Part shown: in pieces, positions 10,173 to 19,033 of the stretch
How the letters are laid out: every line of letters begins with the position of its first letter
Position numbering within the stretch: position 1 is the stretch's first letter
NCBI GenBank assembly: GCA_026129135.1
Contig: JAHCIQ010000001.1
Coordinates: forward strand, 310,001 to 374,000
From: Cyanobacteria bacterium TGS_CYA1
GTDB taxonomy: Bacteria; Cyanobacteriota; Vampirovibrionia; Obscuribacterales; Obscuribacteraceae
DNA: 64,000 bases
Reading direction: 5' to 3'
Position numbers and translations under genes: made by a program
The notes under the pieces: model-generated
Databases searched by the model: none
Seen by the model: the letters and a program-made list of their open reading frames with translations, nothing else
Told to the model about the DNA's origin: nothing

Positions 10173-10625
10173 ATGGATGGTCTGGTTAATTCGCTTTCGG
10201 AGCTGTCGCTGGTCTTTTATGTCAGCGCAAGTATGTTGGTGCAAGCTGAAGCGCGGTCGTGCTGGAACTTTGTTTCACACAATCCCAGATTGCATATGGC
10301 TGCTCAAACCAAAAACGAAATTGATATTCCTAAAATTGAATTAAATTCGGATGATGAGAATGTAACGGTATCGATGGTGATACCAGATTTTTCATCTAAA
10401 GATTTGCATTTGAAAATAACAGAGCAAAGTCTGGACGTGAAAGGAATTCAAAAGTCAAAAAAGAAAGCTGATTCTAAGTTCTTCCAGCGCACAATTGTTT
10501 TTCCGTCTAATGTATATAGTCAAAAGGCTGACGCTCACTTCAATAACGGTATTTTGACCGTGATTGTGCCAATAAGCTCGGAAAGTCAGAAAAAGTGCAT
10601 AGCCTCTATATTGGAAATTCACTAG
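10173..10625 (+). CDS. Hsp20/alpha-crystallin small heat-shock protein
   Basis: This is an ATP-independent holdase chaperone of about 150 residues. The alpha-crystallin domain covers about residues 55-145: IPKIELNSDDENVTVSM at its start, PDFSSKDLHLKI, then the conserved NGILTVIVP near the C-terminus. The start at 10173 is chosen for a GGAG eight bases upstream; frames from 10101 or an internal ATG at 10296 are alternatives. The N-terminal 40 residues are unusually hydrophobic. It lies just upstream of the hydrogenase operon. In mycobacteria an Hsp20 (Rv2031c/HspX) is a hallmark of the DosR regulon, which fits the neighbours. No clear palindromic operator was found before this gene. Confidence 0.8.
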   Translation: MDGLVNSLSELSLVFYVSASMLVQAEARSCWNFVSHNPRLHMAAQTKNEIDIPKIELNSDDENVTVSMVIPDFSSKDLHLKITEQSLDVKGIQKSKKKADSKFFQRTIVFPSNVYSQKADAHFNNGILTVIVPISSESQKKCIASILEIH

Positions 10626-10639
10626 CTTAATTATCCAGG

Positions 10640-10684
10640 TTCAGTCTTTTGACCGATACACTAAGATTCGATCTCTTATAGTAT
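10640..10684 (+). promoter_or_regulatory. Operator-promoter module of the hydrogenase operon (weak arms)
   Basis: Arms TTCAGTC and GACCGAT are separated by TTTT (10640-10657). A -10-like TAGTAT begins 21 bp later (10679-10684). The hybD ATG follows six bases after that hexamer, with no Shine-Dalgarno, suggesting a leaderless mRNA. An alternative hexamer TATAGT begins at 10677. The arms match the window consensus only partly. Confidence 0.4.
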
Positions 10685-10690
10685 TGCTGC

Positions 10691-11227
10691 ATGGATAAAC
10701 CTCATCCAAAACTGACTTTTGCTTCCTGTCCGCACCAGGGTGACGAACAGAAATCAGGCATTGCCTTAGTGTCTATTGGTAATGTTTTGCGCTGTGACGA
10801 TGGCATTGGCGTAAGACTACTTGATAAGCTTTCGCCAGATGTGAAAGACGAAGTTTGTCTATTTAAGCTGGAGACTTATAGTCAGTTTGTGCTTGACTGT
10901 GTTGCTTATCACGAAGTTGCAGTTATAGTGGATGCTGTTCGCAGTGGCAAACCGGCTGGCGATGTATCAATTATAGATTTGAAAGAAATGTTTGAATATG
11001 ACGCAAAGCTTGAGTTAAACTCGTGTCACGGATTTTCTTTTTTCGACGAACTGAGTTTGATTCAAGACAAAAGTCTTTTACCCGATAAAATGTATTTCTT
11101 TGGAATTGAGATCGATAGAGTCGAGTGGGGCGAAGATTTGAGTAAAGCTCTTACTATGCGAGAAGATGAAATTAATAAGCGCCTGGAAGATTTTTTGAAG
11201 TCGCTATTTTTGAAAATGGGTGTATAA
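10691..11227 (+). CDS. hybD: [NiFe]-hydrogenase maturation endopeptidase (HyaD/HybD family)
   Basis: This 178-aa cytoplasmic protease removes the C-terminal tail of the hydrogenase large subunit after Ni insertion. The family signature is visible: VSIGNVLRCDDGIGVRLL at about residues 27-44 with the first acidic metal ligand, IVDAVRSG near residue 80, and a CHGFSFFDEL segment carrying the metal-binding His. An extra N-terminal 20 residues precede the usual start. It heads the operon and abuts hypA (1-nt junction). Its substrate is very likely the large subunit at 15024-16352, whose sequence ends with a short tail after the final His. Confidence 0.9.
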   Translation: MDKPHPKLTFASCPHQGDEQKSGIALVSIGNVLRCDDGIGVRLLDKLSPDVKDEVCLFKLETYSQFVLDCVAYHEVAVIVDAVRSGKPAGDVSIIDLKEMFEYDAKLELNSCHGFSFFDELSLIQDKSLLPDKMYFFGIEIDRVEWGEDLSKALTMREDEINKRLEDFLKSLFLKMGV

Positions 11228-11596
11228 ATGCACGAAGCCAAGATTGCTTCTCTCATTCTTGAAAAGGCGAGCAATAAGCTTTCTTTGTTAGCATATGCAA
11301 ACGAAGTCAAAAGTATCCAGCTTGCTGTTGGAAAGTTTCGAAATATAGACACTGAAAGTTTGAGTTTTGCATTCGATGCGCTCAAAAGCGAGAACAGAAT
11401 ATTTGAAAGAACAACTTTGATCATAGATGAAATCGAAGCTGTTGCGATTTGCCAGAAGAATGGACATTCATATAGTATCGATTTTACAAGTGGATTTGCC
11501 TGTCCCATTTGTGGTGGCGGAATAGGTAGATTCGAGTCTGGTCAAGAATTGGAAATACGCAAAATTCAACTGACGAGCGAGGAAAAAAATGCATAA
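11228..11596 (+). CDS. hypA: Hydrogenase nickel incorporation protein HypA
   Basis: HypA delivers nickel, with HypB, to the hydrogenase large subunit. The protein (122 aa) starts with the obligatory MHE, whose His2 binds Ni, and shares the family length. The zinc site is unusual: the second pair CPIC (about residue 93) is normal. At the position of the first pair there is a single Cys followed by QKNGH, so a His may replace one ligand. The gene follows hybD directly and overlaps hypB by 8 nt. Confidence 0.88.
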   Translation: MHEAKIASLILEKASNKLSLLAYANEVKSIQLAVGKFRNIDTESLSFAFDALKSENRIFERTTLIIDEIEAVAICQKNGHSYSIDFTSGFACPICGGGIGRFESGQELEIRKIQLTSEEKNA

Positions 11597-12278
11597 CATT
11601 CTGGATGTTCATTTGACTGAGAAGCTGATGGAAGATAACGATCAGCTTGCCAGGCACAACCGTGAGCATTTTGACGAAGAGAAAATAGTCGCCTTCAATT
11701 TTATGAGTGCGCCTGGTGCTGGCAAAACTACTCTCATTATCGAACTTATTAAAGCGCTGAGAGCAAAAGAGAAAGAAATTTCCTGTGGCGTGGTTGAAGG
11801 AGATATGGTCGGAGATCTGGACACTAAAAGAATGGCTGAAGCTGGTATCAAAGCCTTCCAGATATCAACCGGCAAAGCTTGCCATCTCGACGCCTCGATG
11901 CTAGCGCGTTTGTTGCATCAAGAAAGTTTTGAAAATACCGATATTCTGTTTCTGGAAAATGTGGGCAATCTGGTTTGTCCGGCTGAATTTGCTCTTGGCG
12001 AACACTTCAATGTAGTACTGCTATCAGTGAGCGAGGGTGACGACAAGCCATTTAAATATCCAATTATGTTTCAGAAATGCGATGCCGTCGTTTTGACTAA
12101 ATGCGATTTATTGCCACATGTCGACTTCAGCCTTGCGCGAGCAGAAGGATTTATCAAAGAACTCAACCCTAGAGCTTCTATTTTCGATATTTCAATGCCC
12201 GGCAAATTGTATGATTCAAATAAGTTCGACCAGTTGGTGTCCTGGCTCTTGACCAGCGCAAAATCAGTCTCCAGTTAA
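11589..12278 (+). CDS. hypB: Hydrogenase nickel-insertion GTPase HypB
   Basis: SIMIBI-class GTPase of 229 aa. Walker A APGAGKTT lies at about residues 41-48, followed by EGDMVGDLDTKR, a His/Cys-containing GKACHLD segment, the NVGNLVCP motif (metal-site Cys) and TKCDLLPH for guanine recognition. There is no His-rich N-terminal nickel store. Overlap with hypA and close spacing to hydB place it in the hydrogenase operon. Confidence 0.92.
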   Translation: MHNILDVHLTEKLMEDNDQLARHNREHFDEEKIVAFNFMSAPGAGKTTLIIELIKALRAKEKEISCGVVEGDMVGDLDTKRMAEAGIKAFQISTGKACHLDASMLARLLHQESFENTDILFLENVGNLVCPAEFALGEHFNVVLLSVSEGDDKPFKYPIMFQKCDAVVLTKCDLLPHVDFSLARAEGFIKELNPRASIFDISMPGKLYDSNKFDQLVSWLLTSAKSVSS

Positions 12279-12292
12279 TCCTTTGGGATTAG
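12275..12292 (+). promoter_or_regulatory. Operator-like palindrome between hypB and hydB
   Basis: TTAATCC-TTTG-GGATTAG overlaps the hypB stop codon. Its inner 6-bp arms match the window consensus and are fully symmetric. A TATAGC hexamer lies 30 bp downstream at 12323-12328, farther than the usual 21 bp. It may form an internal promoter for the structural hydrogenase genes. Confidence 0.45.
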
Positions 12293-12349
12293 TCCTTTAA
12301 CCCCCTGCGGTCGATGTGTCGCTATAGCAGGGCGTGGTCCAATAAGGCT

Positions 12350-13405
12350 ATGGAGAAGTGCTTTTATTTTTGGAAAAAGGATTTTGGCGAGTTTTTGTCG
12401 CGCCTGCGCTCGATGGGCAGCGTTTATGCGCCAGTAAGAGTTTCGGACCAGTCTTTTGCTTTTAGATCTGTTCGCGATGAAGCCGAAATTGCTTTTGAAG
12501 CACTCAGGACTATACTGCCTCCCAAAAAGTTTTTTTATCCTGCAAAAGAGACGATTCTCGAATGTGATGGAGATGAGGTCAAAGAGCATATTGAAGTGGT
12601 CGAGCCTTTTGCGGTCTTTGGTGTACACCCATGTGACCTTGCCGGGCTCAATGCCTTAGACAAGATTTTTTTGAGCACGCCACAAGACAGCCATTACCAA
12701 AGACGTCGCAGAGCCGCTTTTATTATTGGTCTTTCCTGTTTGCCAGACAAACATTGTTTTTGCAAAGCGATGAAAGCTGATGCTCCAGGCAAAGGCTATG
12801 ACCTTTTTTTGACCGATTTAGAAGATAAGTATTTTGTCCAGGTAAATAACCAGGAAGCTTTTGAGTTCATTTTGTCATGCAAAGAATTCATGCATTTAGC
12901 TTCGGACCAAGATAATCAGGGCTATAAAAAATTCTGGAACGATCGCGATTCTATGTTCGAGCACAATTTCGATTCTGCACAATTACCTAATTTAATGGAT
13001 TTGGGTTGGGATCATCCTTTGTGGCAAGAGCTTGGCGAGCGTTGTTTGAGCTGCGGCAACTGCACACCGGTCTGTCCGACTTGTTATTGTTTCGATATGA
13101 CCGATGTTGCTATGTTCAACTCAGAAAAGGTCGAAGCCGAGCGGCAAAGAGTCTGGGACAGCTGCCAATTTAGTGGATTTGCAGCAGTTGCAGGTGGCGA
13201 AAATTTCAGACCAGGACCTGTCGACCGGCTCAAATTCTGGTATCGTCACAAATTGCATGGATTTGAGGATCCAATTGAAATACCGTCGTGTGTTGGATGC
13301 GGCAGATGTACTGTTTCCTGCCCTTCTGGTATCGACGACTTGCCAGGTGTGATAAGAATTCTTGCTGGTCGCCCTCAATTGAATTTGGAGGGGGAAATTG
13401 CATGA
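12350..13405 (+). CDS. hydB: Group 3b [NiFe]-hydrogenase beta subunit (4Fe-4S electron-transfer protein)
   Basis: About 351 aa, related to sulfhydrogenase/anaerobic sulfite reductase subunit A proteins. The N-terminal domain contains GVHPCDLAGLNALD. The C-terminal half has two ferredoxin-type clusters, CLSCGNCTPVCPTC (about 230-243) and CVGCGRCTVSCPSG (about 318-331). These pass electrons between the small subunit and the flavin subunit. The start at 12350 (AAGG just before) is preferred to an upstream GTG at 12314. The stop overlaps the next ATG as ATGA, indicating coupled translation. Confidence 0.88.
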   Translation: MEKCFYFWKKDFGEFLSRLRSMGSVYAPVRVSDQSFAFRSVRDEAEIAFEALRTILPPKKFFYPAKETILECDGDEVKEHIEVVEPFAVFGVHPCDLAGLNALDKIFLSTPQDSHYQRRRRAAFIIGLSCLPDKHCFCKAMKADAPGKGYDLFLTDLEDKYFVQVNNQEAFEFILSCKEFMHLASDQDNQGYKKFWNDRDSMFEHNFDSAQLPNLMDLGWDHPLWQELGERCLSCGNCTPVCPTCYCFDMTDVAMFNSEKVEAERQRVWDSCQFSGFAAVAGGENFRPGPVDRLKFWYRHKLHGFEDPIEIPSCVGCGRCTVSCPSGIDDLPGVIRILAGRPQLNLEGEIA

Positions 13406-14280
13406 GTTGCAACGCGCTTAAATGTGATACTACACCATATATGGTGCATAAAGCCATTATTCGCTCGATTACTAATTTGGCTCTGGATAACGTTTTATTT
13501 GAAGTTGCCGTTTCTGACGAGACTATTTTGTCGCAGTGCAAACCTGGACAATTTTTTCAAATTTATGTACCTGGAGCGGGGGAAGCGCCTATTTCGATAT
13601 CGGCTTTGAGTCGCAAAGATTGTATCGAATTTTGCGTGCGAAGAGTTGGACGTGTCACCAGTGCATTGTTTCAATTGCAAGAAGGCGACTGGATTGGACT
13701 TAGAGGTCCTTTTGGCAATGGTTTTCCAGTAGATGAAATGAAGGGCTCGAATATCATAATGGTTGCAGGAGGGCTTGGTGTAGCTCCACTTCGCTCGCTC
13801 TGGCAGTATCTTATAGATAATCGCAAAGACTTCAAAGATATTTCGCTCGTTTATGGCATGAAACACAGCGAAGATATTTTGTTTCGAAACGAATTCAGAC
13901 AGCTTATCTTGCGTCACGACATCGAAGTTTTTGTGGCGGCAGAAAACATCAACGGTCCTGCTGTTCCGTCTATCGAATTTCAGATTGGACGGGTTACAGA
14001 TTTACTTGATCTGGCACATTTCGATCAAAGCTATAAAGCCGCTTTGTGCGGACCTCCAATCATGTACCGTTTCGTAGTAGATGCTTTGAGAAAACGAGGA
14101 CTCTGTGAACAGAACATTTATTTGTCTTTAGAACGGCAGATGAAATGTGGTATTGGCAGATGCGGTCATTGTTTTATCGGTGGTCATTTTGCCTGTAAAG
14201 AAGGCCCGGTTTTCAGCGTCGCAAAACTCAATTTTATGAAAGAAGTGGTCGAGTGCAAGGGGGCGTCTTATGCAGATTGA
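13402..14280 (+). CDS. hydG: Group 3b hydrogenase gamma subunit, FAD/NAD(P)-binding
   Basis: This 292-aa ferredoxin-NADP reductase-like subunit exchanges electrons with NAD(P)H. An FAD-binding barrel contains PISISAL and VGRVTSAL, followed by GPFGNGFP. The nucleotide-binding domain has MVAGGLGVAPLRSL, and the C-terminal [2Fe-2S] motif is MKCGIGRCGHCFIG plus a later FACKEGP Cys. This is the architecture of HydG in Pyrococcus sulfhydrogenase. It overlaps both neighbours (4 nt and 11 nt). Confidence 0.9.
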   Translation: MSCNALKCDTTPYMVHKAIIRSITNLALDNVLFEVAVSDETILSQCKPGQFFQIYVPGAGEAPISISALSRKDCIEFCVRRVGRVTSALFQLQEGDWIGLRGPFGNGFPVDEMKGSNIIMVAGGLGVAPLRSLWQYLIDNRKDFKDISLVYGMKHSEDILFRNEFRQLILRHDIEVFVAAENINGPAVPSIEFQIGRVTDLLDLAHFDQSYKAALCGPPIMYRFVVDALRKRGLCEQNIYLSLERQMKCGIGRCGHCFIGGHFACKEGPVFSVAKLNFMKEVVECKGASYAD

Positions 14281-15037
14281 GCGAAGACTGCCCAGAATCG
14301 CTGTACAAGGTCTGACTGGATGTGCCGGAGAACTGCTTGTGATTCTAGAGAATCTTGGCAGTGTGTTGCCCTTCGTTCAAGTAGCAAGTTTCCCTTTTGC
14401 CCAGAGCAAGAATGATTTGAGCGACATTGACATTGCTTTTGTAGAAGGTAGTGTCAGTCAAAAACACGATATAGACTCAATAAAAGAAATACGTGCACGC
14501 TCGAAGTGGCTTGTTGCAGTCGGCAATTGTGCCGTGCATGGATGCGTACAAAGTTCGACCTGTTCTAGATATAAAGCAAAAGAACTGGTCGAGGCTGTTT
14601 ATGCAAAAGATTCGCCTATAGAGGCTCTCGATGCCAAGCCACTTTCAAGCTATGTAAACGTTGATGTCGAATTGTCTGGTTGCCCCATAGATAAGAATCA
14701 GTTTCTGGCAGTGCTTGCAAGTCTTTTAAAAGACCATTTGCCTTATATTATCGATAGGCCAGTTTGTCTTGAATGTAAGATGAGAGAAAACGGCTGTGTG
14801 CTGATTGAAAAGAATTTACCCTGTCTTGGACCAGTAACCGCAGCCGGGTGCGGGGCTCTTTGTCCGAGTTTCGAAGCGGCTTGCTATGGTTGTTTTGGAC
14901 CGTGCAAAGACCCTCAGCTGAACGCGATGGCAACTGTCTTGAGTGAGAAAGGATATAATTTGTCAGATATACTGGTTCGACTTGGAACTTTTGGAATTCC
15001 TGAGCAAGTACTTTCAAATCTCGATGTCAAACGATAA
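14270..15037 (+). CDS. hydD: [NiFe]-hydrogenase small subunit (group 3b delta)
   Basis: This 255-aa iron-sulfur subunit relays electrons to the NiFe site. The proximal-cluster motif near residue 17 reads GCAGE: the second Cys of the usual CxxC is replaced by Glu. That resembles the carboxylate ligand (Asp) known for the FrhG proximal cluster of group 3a enzymes. GNCAVHGC, LSGCPID and a Cys-rich C-terminal half (CLEC, NGCVL, CLGP, CGALCPS, CYGCFGPC) supply the remaining ligands. No Tat signal is present, so it is cytoplasmic. It overlaps the large subunit gene by 14 nt. Confidence 0.9.
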   Translation: MQIERRLPRIAVQGLTGCAGELLVILENLGSVLPFVQVASFPFAQSKNDLSDIDIAFVEGSVSQKHDIDSIKEIRARSKWLVAVGNCAVHGCVQSSTCSRYKAKELVEAVYAKDSPIEALDAKPLSSYVNVDVELSGCPIDKNQFLAVLASLLKDHLPYIIDRPVCLECKMRENGCVLIEKNLPCLGPVTAAGCGALCPSFEAACYGCFGPCKDPQLNAMATVLSEKGYNLSDILVRLGTFGIPEQVLSNLDVKR

Positions 15038-16352
15038 AGAAGAAACGACAAAACATATTATTGAAATTCCCGAGATAACTCGCGTTGAAGGGCATTCTGC
15101 TATCCATGTCGAAATAAAAAATGGCGAAGTGCAAAATGTGATGCTCGATGTTTTTGAAGGCACGCGTTTTTTTGAAAAAATAGTAGTCGGTCATAAATAC
15201 GACGAAATTCCTCATATCACTTCGCGCGTGTGTGCCATTTGTTCGACCGGTCATGTACTTGCATCCAGTTTTGCCATCGAGAAAATTTTCGATATTAGGT
15301 GCGACGAAATAACCAATACTTTTCGTAAAATCATGCATCTGGGAATGTTCATAGAATCGCATTCCACCCATATTTATGCGCTTGCCCTGCCGGATTTTTT
15401 AGGTGCTCGCGACCTGCTTGATTTTGGCTCTAAATTCAAAACAGAATTTGCCGACTGGACACTGCTTCGAAATCTAGGTACTGCCATTCAAAGTATTATT
15501 GGTGGCAGACCATTTCACCCGGTCAATCTGCACGTTGGTGGCTTGAGTCATATACCGGCAAAAGACAAGCTCGAAGCTTTGCTAGCTGAGCTTAAAATGG
15601 CAAAGCCTGTGGCACTAAAAACATGCGAGTTGCTTTTGAAATTCAATCCGCCGGTAGAGCGTACTACAAAACCTTTATTCATGGCACTGATTCCAGAAGA
15701 CGGTGCTTATGGATTTTTTGGAAATAAAGTTCGCTCGTCCAATGGATTTGAATCTGATATCCAAAATTATAAAGAGTATCTGGCTGAACAAGCAGTGAAC
15801 TACAGTCATGCAAAACGTTCTACCGGTCAGGGGTCTGCTCTTTTTGTCGGTGCGATGGCAAGACTCAATTTATTTGGAAATTTATTACAAGGCGATGCCT
15901 CGGCTATTTATAAATCGAGTCCGATGGCCCAAGGCGATAATAATAGTATCTGGAATAATCTTGCTCAGAGCATCGAAATCGTGCACGCTATAGACGAATC
16001 GATTATTTTAATCGAAAAGATCTTGGCGCGATATTTAGAGGCGAAGTCTCTGAATGCAAGCCACGTGAGAGTGCAAGCTGGAACAGCAACAGGTGCGGTA
16101 GAATGTCCTCGCGGTACGCTCTATCACCATTATGAGCTTGATACTGCTGGCACTATCTTGGTGGCAGATATGGTGACACCATCCGCGCAGAACAGCTGGC
16201 GCATTGAAATGGATATAAAAGAAGCAGTGATGCAATCTAGCGATATTCATAGCGAGCAGTTGCAAAATAATCTAGAAACTCTCGTGCGCGCTTATGATCC
16301 TTGCAATACCTGTGCTACGCACATGGTGAGCATTTCTTATTTAGAAGTTTAA
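15024..16352 (+). CDS. hydA: [NiFe]-hydrogenase large (catalytic) subunit, group 3b
   Basis: This 442-aa catalytic subunit catalyses reversible H2 oxidation coupled to NAD(P)(H). Ni-Fe ligands are visible: RVCAIC at residues 68-73 and DPCNTCATH near the C-terminus. A nine-residue tail (MVSISYLEV) follows, the presumed HybD cleavage substrate. The start at 15024 gives the normal MSNDKEE...EIPEITRVEGH beginning; the longer open frame upstream is an overlap with hydD. The 3' end overlaps the convergent ATPase gene by 38 bp. Confidence 0.93.
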   Translation: MSNDKEETTKHIIEIPEITRVEGHSAIHVEIKNGEVQNVMLDVFEGTRFFEKIVVGHKYDEIPHITSRVCAICSTGHVLASSFAIEKIFDIRCDEITNTFRKIMHLGMFIESHSTHIYALALPDFLGARDLLDFGSKFKTEFADWTLLRNLGTAIQSIIGGRPFHPVNLHVGGLSHIPAKDKLEALLAELKMAKPVALKTCELLLKFNPPVERTTKPLFMALIPEDGAYGFFGNKVRSSNGFESDIQNYKEYLAEQAVNYSHAKRSTGQGSALFVGAMARLNLFGNLLQGDASAIYKSSPMAQGDNNSIWNNLAQSIEIVHAIDESIILIEKILARYLEAKSLNASHVRVQAGTATGAVECPRGTLYHHYELDTAGTILVADMVTPSAQNSWRIEMDIKEAVMQSSDIHSEQLQNNLETLVRAYDPCNTCATHMVSISYLEV

Positions 16353-19023
16353 AAAATACAATTAAAAGCAAGTCTATCAGAAGAGCTGAAAATGTGCTCG
16401 TCGTGAAGATAGCGATCAAGTATTTCCAGTTCAAAGGTTCGAGAGTCAAAAGCCCATTCAACCCTGGGATGTATAAAGCACCTAGCAAGAACAGGTAAGA
16501 CACGCTCATGTAGATAAATGTTGTTTTCCGCGGCCAGAAAGTCGGCACAGTGTATTTTCTTTCTTGCCAGTAGATAAAAGACCATGCTTGAGCAAGCAGA
16601 AGAAAAGAAAGAAATGCAAAGCCGATAGACAGATGCTGGTCCGGCACCATATGGTGGAGATTGAGAGTGAGTAAACCAACAAATGTCGAAGTCATTACGC
16701 TGCGAAACCATATTTGGCAATATGTAGATTGACTCAACAGTGGCTCGTTTTTGGGACGGGGAGGTTCTTTCATTATGTTCTTGTCTGCATGCTCTAGTGC
16801 CAGCGAGAGTCCTGGAAAAATATGCATAATTAAATTGAGCCACAATAATTGAATGGGATTCAAATAAAATTGACAATGAAATAAGACATTGAACGCCACT
16901 ACAAGAACGGCAGAAAAGCTTGCAGTCAATAAATAAGCGACAGCTTTTCTGATATTAAGGTAGATTATTCTTCCTTCCTTGATGGCATTACTTATGGTGG
17001 CAAAGTTATCGTCTGTCAAAATCAGGTCACATGCTTCACGCGCCAAATGTGTGCCATTTTTGCCCATCGCAATTCCGATATCTGCCTGGCGCAAAGCTGG
17101 TGCGTCATTGACTCCATCGCCAGTCATTGCTACTACTGCTCCATTTTCCTGGAGCATTTTTACTATCTTCATCTTGGTCTCGGCACTGGTGCGCGCCAGA
17201 ACGCGGGTATGCGCCAGAGTAAGCTTTAGCTCAGCGTCGCTCATTTGCTCTATTTCTTTTTGGTCGAGCACATTTCCATCTTTCAACTCAAGTTTGTCTG
17301 CGATTGCTTTTGCTGTAGTCGCCTGGTCACCTGTAATCATTATTACGTCTATACCAGCCTGCTTGCAGTTTTGAATTGCTTCTTTCACTCTGGGTCTCAA
17401 TTGATCCGACATGGCAGCAAGACCAAGCAAAATAAGCTCGTCCTCGGTTTGATTCGAATTGTCAATTCTCTTTTGAGCAAATGCAAGCACACGTAGCCCT
17501 GCTTTAGCGAGACGATGATTTTCATCTTTGAATTTTTTCAGTAAGGCCTGGGTCATCATTTGAGATTCATTTTCAGTCTCGCTGAAACAGCAAGTACTCT
17601 TTTTAAAGATTGCTTCAGGAGATCCTTTGACGAATAAAAAGGTGTCGCCACTACTTGTTTGATGAATGGTACTCATCATTTTTCGTTCAAGCGAAAATGG
17701 CGTTTCAGCAATTCGCTTATATTGGCTATTTATTTCTGCCAGATCAAGGCCGCTTTTAGCTGCTGCGGTCAAAAGCGCCCCTTCGGTCGGATCGCCGTGT
17801 ACATGCCATTTTACCTGACCTGAATGATTTTCCAGCTTAGCATCGTTGCACAATATGGCTGCTCTTAAGAGCAAGTAGAGCGAATCGTATTTCGCATCAT
17901 TACTAGAAGGCGATTTTATCGTTATAGATTGTCCATTTTCAATTAGTTCTCCAGCTGGTGTGTAGCCACTTCCTTCCAGCTTGATATGCCGCGATGCGGT
18001 TACTATGTCTTGTACCATCATCTGATTTTCGGTCAGTGTTCCAGTTTTATCGGTGCAGATTATGCTTGTGCATCCAAGTGTTTCGACTGCTGGTAATCTG
18101 CGCACGAGCGCACCTTGCTTTGCCATTTTTCGTGTGCCCGCAGCTAGGGCAAGGGTGGCAATTACCGGCATGCCTTCTGGGATTGCAGCAACAGCAAGAG
18201 CAATGCAAACATGAATCATTGTCCAGGCACTTTCCTGGTGCAGAATTCCAATGAAATAGAGAATGACACAAGCAACGATAATAGACTTGCTCAATTGAGC
18301 TCCCATCAAGTCGAGATTGCGTTCAAGCGGTGTCTGATTATTTCTGGTCTGCAGTAATAGAGTTCCCAGATGTCCAATCCGGGTATTGGCTCCAGTTGCT
18401 GTAACTACTGCGGTGCCTCGTCCGGACTGAACTATTGTTCCTTGAAAAACTTCGTCACTATCATCGTCGGGAGCATTTTTGCTCAATTCCGTCGCTTGCT
18501 TATATACTGAATTACTTTCTCCAGTGAGCGCCGATTCGTCCAGGCTCAAATTTCCTGTATCGATAAGTTTCATATCAGCCGGGACACAATCTCCAGGCGC
18601 AAGAAGAACGATGTCTCCTGGAACTAAGAAGCGAGCCTCGATAATTTCTTGCTGCTCGTCTCTTACCACTCGCGCACTGGGCAGCATCAGTTTTTCTAGT
18701 GAGTCAATTGATACGCGTGCTTTGATTTCGGTAAAAAAGCCAATCAAAGCATTGATCATCAATGCAAGCAGGATAGCAGACGCCTGCAGTGTTTCGCCCA
18801 CGGCAAAGGAAATTGCTTGAGCCACTAAAAGCAATAATACGACTGCGGATTGAAATTGTCTGAAAAAGATTTTTACAAGTGCAAAGTCGTCTTTAACTGA
18901 TATTTCATTGCATCCAAAGCGTTTCAGTCTGTTGGCCGCTTCCTGTGCGCTTAGACCTGTTCTGGCGTTAGTTTCCAGATGACGGCAAATTGAATCTTTA
19001 GTGCCGAGTTCTGGCCCAACCAT
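16315..19023 (-). CDS. P-type cation-transporting ATPase (P2-type, Ca2+/Na+ pump-like)
   Basis: This 902-aa inner-membrane pump has an N-terminal cation-ATPase domain (LSAQEAANRLKRFGCNEI), the TGES actuator loop and the phosphorylation motif CTDKTGTLTENQM. It also has a hinge TGDGVNDAPALRQADIGIAMG and a C-terminal block of helices ending in a Lys/Cys tail. There is no heavy-metal CPC motif; the M4 region reads PEGMPVI, as in Ca2+/Na+-type P2 pumps. It is the last gene of a USP-USP-ATPase operon. The DosR regulon also contains a P2-type ATPase (CtpF), an informative parallel. Substrate ion is not determined. Confidence 0.9.
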   Translation of the reverse strand: MVGPELGTKDSICRHLETNARTGLSAQEAANRLKRFGCNEISVKDDFALVKIFFRQFQSAVVLLLLVAQAISFAVGETLQASAILLALMINALIGFFTEIKARVSIDSLEKLMLPSARVVRDEQQEIIEARFLVPGDIVLLAPGDCVPADMKLIDTGNLSLDESALTGESNSVYKQATELSKNAPDDDSDEVFQGTIVQSGRGTAVVTATGANTRIGHLGTLLLQTRNNQTPLERNLDLMGAQLSKSIIVACVILYFIGILHQESAWTMIHVCIALAVAAIPEGMPVIATLALAAGTRKMAKQGALVRRLPAVETLGCTSIICTDKTGTLTENQMMVQDIVTASRHIKLEGSGYTPAGELIENGQSITIKSPSSNDAKYDSLYLLLRAAILCNDAKLENHSGQVKWHVHGDPTEGALLTAAAKSGLDLAEINSQYKRIAETPFSLERKMMSTIHQTSSGDTFLFVKGSPEAIFKKSTCCFSETENESQMMTQALLKKFKDENHRLAKAGLRVLAFAQKRIDNSNQTEDELILLGLAAMSDQLRPRVKEAIQNCKQAGIDVIMITGDQATTAKAIADKLELKDGNVLDQKEIEQMSDAELKLTLAHTRVLARTSAETKMKIVKMLQENGAVVAMTGDGVNDAPALRQADIGIAMGKNGTHLAREACDLILTDDNFATISNAIKEGRIIYLNIRKAVAYLLTASFSAVLVVAFNVLFHCQFYLNPIQLLWLNLIMHIFPGLSLALEHADKNIMKEPPRPKNEPLLSQSTYCQIWFRSVMTSTFVGLLTLNLHHMVPDQHLSIGFAFLSFLLLAQAWSFIYWQERKYTVPTFWPRKTTFIYMSVSYLFLLGALYIPGLNGLLTLEPLNWKYLIAIFTTSTFSALLIDLLLIVFFKLLNKKCSPCA

Positions 19024-19033
19024 ATTTTTCTAT

